Under the pieces are notes generated by a model that did no database searches, was not told the origin of the DNA, and saw only the letters and a list, made by a program, of their open reading frames with translations. The translations under genes were made by a program, and so were the position numbers. Shown piece after piece: positions 58,301-64,000 of a stretch of 64,000 bases of DNA; within the stretch, counting starts at the first letter, position 1, and each line of letters starts with the position of its first letter. The DNA lies in the NCBI GenBank assembly GCA_963920635.1, contig OY987303.1, positions 18,702,175-18,766,174 of the forward strand, given 5' to 3'. Source of the DNA: Pseudeuparius sepicola (Eukaryota; Arthropoda; Insecta; Coleoptera; Anthribidae).

Positions 58301-58600
58301 TATGCCCTCATATATAACAGTAGGTAATACATTATTCTCCATTGCTATGATTATTTTATCATTTTCAACTAAACTAACTAAAACTAACTAAAAAAACATA
58401 TTTTTTATACATTCAAATTACCGTGTGATATCCGATAATCTATCCGCTAATGATGTCTATATAGTCAGATATACATACAATATTTTTATTAATTAAAAAT
58501 TAAAAATACTTTCGATGGAAAAATCACCAAGTTATCATGAGATCATTGACAGTACATTAGCTACAGAATTGTCTTCTCTTTCTTTCTCCTGGTAGTTTGT
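52386..58600. other. Long stretch without a recognisable gene
   Basis: Holds an (AAAT)n run at 52540-52564, imperfect repeats of about 45 bp with ACCATCTAT..GTTGTGGTCA at 53070-53162, and an isolated CAGGGTGTCCC end at 53329. A possible eroded Penelope terminus near 53570-53650 has a CTGATGATGATG core-like word on the minus strand. A GC-richer segment at 56040-56230 ends in GTAAGT and could be a non-coding first exon, without further support. Confidence 0.4.
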
Positions 58601-58661
58601 AGATTATTTAAAAAAATCCTGGGTTTCTACCAATTTGTATTTATTTCATTGTTTTTTTTTG

Positions 58662-58709
58662 TTGTACAACGTACGTTTCGGCGAAAAATTATGCCATCTT
58701 CAGGTACAA
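58662..58709 (-). ncRNA. Hammerhead ribozyme-like motif, left arm
   Basis: Exact complement of the motif at 59060-59107, so it reads in the opposite direction. See that entry for the structure. Confidence 0.6.
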
Positions 58710-59059
58710 TACATTTTGACAGTCTAAATTTTTTTTTGTTTTCTCTTTCTTATACAAATACTAACATTACATTTACAGTTTAATAAAAAACTACGACAAA
58801 CATATTAAAATAGAATTAAAATACCTTACTTACCTTCTTTAAGAGCAACAATCTTAAATAAATTGTGGTCGAAAAAAACAGCTCTGTCTAGTTTTTTTTC
58901 GACCACAATTTATTTAAGATTGTTGCTCTTAAAGAACGTAAGTAAGATATTTTAATGCTATTTTAATATGTTTGTCGTACTTTTTTATTAAACTGTAAAT
59001 GTAATGTTAGTATTTGTATAAGAAAGAGAAAAACAAAAAAAATAGACTGTCAAAATGTA

Positions 59060-59107
59060 TTGTACCTGAAGATGGCATAATTTTTCGCCGAAACGTACGT
59101 TGTACAA
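59060..59107 (+). ncRNA. Hammerhead ribozyme-like motif, right arm
   Basis: Order of parts: stem I strand TTGTAC (59060-59065), core CTGAAGA (59066-59072), a stem GGC...GCC after one extra T, core GAA (59090-59092), self-complementary ACGTACGT (59093-59100) as stem III, T at 59101 as the base before cleavage, and the second stem I strand GTACAA (59102-59107). The six stem I pairs are perfect. Core bases match the hammerhead consensus CUGANGA/GAA/NUH. A palindromic stem III would favour cleavage as a dimer, as proposed for retroelement hammerheads. The extra T before stem II is a departure from the minimal consensus. Confidence 0.65.
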
Positions 59108-59167
59108 CAAAAAGAAAACAATGAAATAAATACAAATTGGTAGAAACCCAGGATTTTTTTAAATAAT

Positions 59168-61580
59168 TAGCTACAGAAATTTACTTTTATATTTTGCGAC
59201 ATAAATTTTCAACCAAATTTTTTTGCTTATAAATAAAAGGTGTGTAGTGTATGCTGCAAAAGGCTTTCGTATGCAGATATATGTTTATCATACAGTGTGT
59301 CCACGGATGGACATAACTATACTAGTAAGAAATGTTATTTTCAGTTTTTCGAAAAAAGCTATTCTTGACAAAAAAGGTTGCTTGTCCTTAAAATTGAGAA
59401 AACGTTAATTAGCATAAGAGTGAAAGTGAACTACCTCCAGTAGAGATCGTGATAAAAGTTAAAAAGAAAATTTGTTCGGCGTGGTGAGTTTCTTAAGTGT
59501 ACAAAATTTCAAAGCGCTAGGCTTACACTGTTTTTTTTATTTTATTCTCTGTTTTGTCAAATAAATGGTTTTCTGTAAATAGTACGACAAAACTGTATTC
59601 AGAAAACTTCCTTAGAATAGAAAACTGCGCACGATGACAAAATCTGACAATTCTAGGCCTACTTTGTATTTTGGAAAATATTGAAGGAAACTCAAAGTAG
59701 GCCTAGGATGTTATCAGTTATCAACAGGTGCCCTACCATGCGCGCATGATCCAATGACACCAAAAATGTTTCTAAGTATTATATCAATTTTGTCATCTTT
59801 TCGGTGACTTAAAAAAATCAAAAATAAACCTCACGGGCTTGCTTTTTGTGTCGAAACTTGCAGCCAGTTAAAATTACTGTACTAATCAAAGTTGCACCCT
59901 GTATATTCTATATACAGAATATATATTCTTTACAATTGCAATTTATGAGAAATTTTTAACCCATTTTTTTAATTCCCAAAACATTCGCTGTGAATGTTAC
60001 CTTTATAGCCAAGTAAAACTTATGATATTTATTTTAAGACCTTTCACACTCAAAACTTGACTCCTCCAGCGACATCCATAAATTAAATTCGTAATTGCGT
60101 CGTACATACTCCAGTTACTTACCTAGCCCGATCTCGGAATTCCATCTATAGATTAGATTATTAATTACATTGGCTTCTTGCGGCATCGTCCTTTTTTGAG
60201 TCAATTAAATCGTGGCAGACGAGGGACTAAACTGTCTCTTCTGTCCCGATTTGGTGATTAATTATGGAGAGTTCCAGTTGATCGCAAATATCTACGTTAT
60301 CCGAAAGTTTCGCATATTTGTGGCTTCGCCGTGTTCGCTAAATACATCCTAGAATGTTAGCAAAAGGAGAGGATTGGAAGTTAACAGTGACGCAGTGACG
60401 AGAAAAGCAACTTCACTTTTTTTGAGACTGTATAGTTTTAATAATATAAGACGCACAAGAGATTAGACTTGATGATGTTTTGAAGTTTTGATTTTCCACT
60501 GAGCTACAGTTTTAGGTTGTTTTACAAATTTACTAGATTCCAAATCTCCATTAGGAACATAACTGCAAAAATATCTAATATAATTGCACTCAATGCTACA
60601 CAACGGTAATATCAGAAACGAGAACCCATTAAAATGAAACAGTCAGAGTTTCAATAAAATACAAGGTGAAATAAACAAATTTAAAATAAGCACAAAACAG
60701 TATGTCAACATGGTACAAAATATGTAAATTAGTACAAAGCTCAGTATAATAATACCAGATGAAAATATGCTTAAAATGTTCCTAAATAACGTCAAGGTTC
60801 TGATTATTAACCTATAATAACAAAGTATATCCCTAAGCACAAATTCAAATTAAAACTTTCCCAAATATTGGCCTACAAGAAAATAATATAAAAGACACAA
60901 TTCCTGGAAATCAGCAGTAAATTAAATGAAATAAAATCAAATAAGGTTTAGCTCGAAAGAAGTTACCAGAAATTTTGCAGAGTTGGGTTGAATTTCAGGG
61001 GGGCTCAACTTGTTTCTTTGCTGAGAAAACATTTTCCCAGGATTTTACTTAAAATATTGTGTTAAAGTATAAATGAACTCACTTGGAACAGCATAAAAAC
61101 GCTTGGGCGGCGTTTGCTTTGTAAAACAAGACAGATTCTTAGGCGGCGCTAATATTATAAAATTTTTATTTAAATGCTCTAAAAAATAATGAAATAAACT
61201 TTGAAATAATTCAAACCGAAGCAAACCAATAATTTTGTTACACACAAAGCAACACCACACAAAAATCTATAAACAAAACCAAAATCCGCAAAATAAAGCA
61301 TAATCCTTATTTCCGTGCACGGCACTGGTTATTCTGGCCTAACTGGCCCACGTCGACAATTGCTCGATGGATTTCTTGATTGGCTGCTTCCTTGACTAGG
61401 TCGACGTCGACCGCATAAAAATCTTTGAATTTTATATATCTACGTGCGATTTCTGCCGATAAGTCCTATATTTTTACCAGTAGCAGAGCGTGGTAAATGC
61501 TATGAAATAGATCTCGCCCCGTATGTCACTGTGTTCCAAGTGACTTTGTTTATACTACAGGTACCTTGAAAAATATATCA
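59168..61580. other. Stretch without a recognisable gene
   Basis: AT-rich; a CACCCTGTATATT end near 59896 is an isolated remnant of the CAGGGTG group. No coding motif. Confidence 0.4.
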
Positions 61581-61588
61581 GGTCCGGC

Positions 61589-63258
61589 CAAGGGCGCCCA
61601 TAGAAAATATTTTAGGGGGGGGGGGGCGAAATTATCTCATCTAACCTTGTTATTTTTAGAACTACCTAGCTCTGAATCGATAATTAGTTTATGTGATTGT
61701 GGCCCAGTTAAATTTTGTATAAAATATTTCAGGGGTTTGTTTTATACAGGGTGTCCCGAAATTAGCCTGCCATAATTTACCAGCGTGTTCTACGACCTAA
61801 AAAATGAAAAAAGTTCCTATAAACATGGCCTCAAAAATGCCCCTTAATGTGGCTATAGCCCCCGAAAGGGGCAGTTTCACAAACGGGTTTCTATAAATAT
61901 TTCTAGAACGAACAAAGATAAAATTCTGAACTTTGGTACGTGATGTTCCTGTGAGATTTGACATTTACCGAGGTAGCGATAGTTAGACATTCTTAATCAT
62001 AGGCGTCCCAAATGGGAGTTAAAATTACCCCAAATTTTTTTTGTATATTTTTTTCCAGATTTCTTGCAAAATTATGAAAGTTGAAGGTATTCTATGAAGA
62101 AAAGGTGCTCTTGTTGAACTTCGATAGCATGCATCGTTTTCGAGTAAACTCGTTTTGAAAACTTTTTGCAGAGTGCCATGAAAATGCCTATTAGACATTA
62201 GCCTGCCATAATCTACCACCACGTTTTTTGATACAAAAAAATGAAAAAAAGTTCCTATAAACATGGCCTCAAAAAAGTCCCCTAAGAGGGCTATAGCAAA
62301 CGGTTTTTTCTAAATATTTCCAGAACGAACAAAGATAAAATTATGAAATTTGGTGTGTGATATATCTGTGAGATTTGACGTTTACCGAGGTAGAGAGAGT
62401 TTGACATTCTTCATCATAGGCGTCCCAAATGAGGTGGGTCAAGGGGTTAAAAATATCCCAAAATTTTTTCTGCGCTTTTTTCATGGTTTATTCTCCCAGG
62501 TATGTCACATACCAAATTTCAGAATTTTATCTTTGCTCGTTCTGGAAATATTTAGAAAAACCGTATGCCAAAGTGTCCATTTCGGGAGCTATAGCCCTCT
62601 TAGGGGGCACTTTTGAGTTTATAGGACTTTTTTCATTTTTTTGGGTCACAGAACACGCTGGTAAAATATGGCAGGCTAATTTCTAATCACGCATTTTCAT
62701 GGCCCTCTGCAAAAAAATTTCAATACGATTTTACTCGAAAACGGTGCACGCTATCAAAGTTCAACAAGAGCACTATTTTTTCGTAGAATACCCTGCAATT
62801 TTATAATTTCGCAATAATTTTGGGAAAAAAGCACACACGAAATATTTAGGGTATTTTTAACCCCTTAACCCCCTATTTAGGACGCCTATGATTAAGAATG
62901 TCTAACTATCGCTACCCCGGCAAATGTCAAATCTCACAGGTACATCACGTACCAAATTTCAGAATGTTATCTTTGTTCGTTCTGGAAAAATTTGGAAAAA
63001 ACCGTTTGTGAAACTGCTATAGCCCCATTAGGGGGAATTTTTAAGGCCATGTTTATAGGAACTTTTTTCATTTTTTTATGTCGTAGAACACGCTGGTAAA
63101 TTATGGCAGGCTAATTTCGGGACACCCTGTATACCTGGAAGGATATGAAAATAATCTTTTCCTCAACTATAATAATATAAAATATAACGCGAAGGGATTT
63201 TGAGAATCTCCAGGAGGGGGCACGTGCCCCCCCTTGCCCCCCCCTATGGGCGCCCATG
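61589..63258. mobile_element. hAT-like non-autonomous element carrying a palindrome
   Basis: Ends CAAGGGCGCCCATAG and CTATGGGCGCCCATG are inverted repeats. They are flanked by the 8-bp duplication GGTCCGGC at 61581-61588 and 63259-63266. G/C runs lie just inside, as in the MITE at 35274-37035. Most of its interior is the TA-flanked palindrome at 61747-63129. No transposase is encoded. Confidence 0.8.
61747..63129. mobile_element. 1.38-kb palindrome made of four copies of one unit
   Basis: TA-flanked ends CAGGGTGTCCCGAAATTAG and complement. The motif ATTAGCCTGCCATAAT begins units at about 61762 and 62195, and its complement ends units at about 62685 and 63118, so each arm contains two direct copies and the arms are inverted. 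Within units, ATAGGCGTCC and AACGAACAAAGATAAAATT recur in the same order. Non-coding; nested in the hAT-like element. Confidence 0.8.
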
Positions 63259-63435
63259 GGTCCGGCATCGCTTTCAAGCTCCGTTTTTATGGAAAATTTG
63301 GCAAGCGAATTTCCTATGTCTTACCTGTCTGCCTATGGTATCACCCTTTAGGGCAAATTTTACCTTTCCAATTCCAATAGATGTTTGCTGCTTGCGATAA
63401 ATTAAATAATAACCGAATAATCGTTAATATATCGT

Positions 63436-63671
63436 ACCTTCACCGTTTTAGTAGACATAGCCATGGCTGGGCGGCGCGCCGCCGTGTATTCGGCTGGGTT
63501 CGTCAGTCGTCGGCGGGGGGCGGGGCGTGTTTTTTGCTCGCAAATCTCGACTGATAAGCGGTGCGGGACTACTGTGTACTCCCCCCGCCAACGACTGACA
63601 AACCTAGCTGGACGCACGGCGACGCGCGGCCTATTCCCCTATGTCTACCAAAACGGTGAAAGTACGGTATA
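63436..63671. mobile_element. GC-rich foldback element
   Basis: The outer ends TACCTTCACCGTTTTAGTAG and a near-complement (CTACCAAAACGGTGAAAGTA) enclose GC-rich inner arms with GTCAGTCGTCGGCGGGGGG and the complementary CCCCCCGCCAACGACTGAC. Open frames through it are compositional artefacts. Confidence 0.7.
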
Positions 63672-64000
63672 GGGACAATAAAATCGTTTCTCCTCAATAG
63701 GTTCGTTAAAGGTAATCAAAATCTATATTTATATATTAGATCTAAGTCTATAGAAACATGTAAGTATATCAGTCATAAAATCGCTAAATAAATGCAAAAT
63801 AAAAACAGGGAAATTGGTGCGGCTATAAAACGGCTAGGGCGAGAGCCACGTCACTGCCGTTCACGACATACTGTGGTAATATGCTTAAAGGACAGCAGCT
63901 TGAACGACACGCGCGTAACGTCAAGACAACGTTCCACGAATTCAAACGGTTGCAGGTACTCTATTTTTTGGCATTAAATATATTGTTTTTTTTTATTTCA
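63672..64000. other. Window end, nothing recognised
   Basis: AT-rich DNA. A 61-codon open frame from 63792 shows no motif. Confidence 0.4.

Larger units (their letters stand above)
58613..59166. mobile_element. Palindromic Penelope-type terminal repeat pair
   Basis: Arms of about 265 bp meet near 58890; the ends share ATCCTGGGTTTCTACCAATT and complement. Each arm carries a hammerhead-like core close to its outer end, which is the arrangement described for Penelope-like element terminal repeats. TTAGCTACAGAA occurs at about 58557 and 59167 and may be a target duplication. No open frame is present. Confidence 0.65.

Noticed and set aside
1..64000. CRISPR arrays, prokaryotic operons, defence systems or riboswitches
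   Set aside because: No regularly spaced short repeats and no bacterial genes; the repeats are eukaryotic transposons and the gene structure (splice sites, polymerase III boxes) is eukaryotic.

Overview
The window is AT-rich, intron- or intergenic-like DNA from an animal nuclear genome, almost certainly an insect (perhaps a beetle; the order cannot be fixed from sequence alone). It holds an env-bearing Ty3/gypsy errantivirus, a DIRS retrotransposon, a Penelope-like element, a CR1/Jockey-type LINE remnant and many MITEs and foldback elements. There are no prokaryotic operons. The only piece that looks like host protein coding is one short first exon (49802-49919, minus strand) inside a CpG-dense block.

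Layout. 1-12.6 kb: AT-rich DNA with a 326-bp tandem array (2221-3090), two TA-flanked palindromic MITEs (7350-8248 and 10462-11196), a GACTTT foldback (11258-11643) and a 119-bp array ending in a long hairpin (to 12560). 12685-25415: one DIRS-type tyrosine-recombinase retrotransposon on the minus strand, about 5.15 kb when uninterrupted. A complete 7.58-kb errantivirus (17773-25348, minus strand) has inserted into its right inverted terminal repeat. The errantivirus has two identical 169-bp LTRs, a CGCG target duplication and open gag, pol and env frames. The DIRS copy is decayed (frameshifts and stops in the RT and YR genes), but its ends and internal complementary region are clear.

25.4-35 kb: long palindromes at 25959-26817, 27201-27683 and 29046-30211, and a tRNA-like gene at 33379-33450. 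35260-38165: a hAT MITE inserted into the terminal repeat of another hAT MITE, both with 8-bp target duplications. 42982-44275: frameshifted non-LTR reverse transcriptase. 49.6-50.2 kb: CpG-dense block with the host exon. 50481-51621 and 58613-59166: Penelope-derived inverted repeats with hammerhead-ribozyme-like cores; the second is structurally convincing. 61589-63258: a hAT-like element carrying a 1.38-kb palindrome built of four copies of one unit.

How parts work together. In the errantivirus, gag and pol share a genomic RNA linked by a -1 frameshift at a slippery heptamer in the right frame. Env appears to be made from a spliced RNA whose start codon and signal-peptide start lie in the 5' leader; donor, acceptor and reading phase agree. 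In the DIRS element the internal complementary region is the reverse complement of right end joined to left end, which is the expected guide for circle formation. The remaining repeats are non-autonomous passengers layered on one another, so the window reads as a stratigraphy of nested insertions next to one probable promoter.
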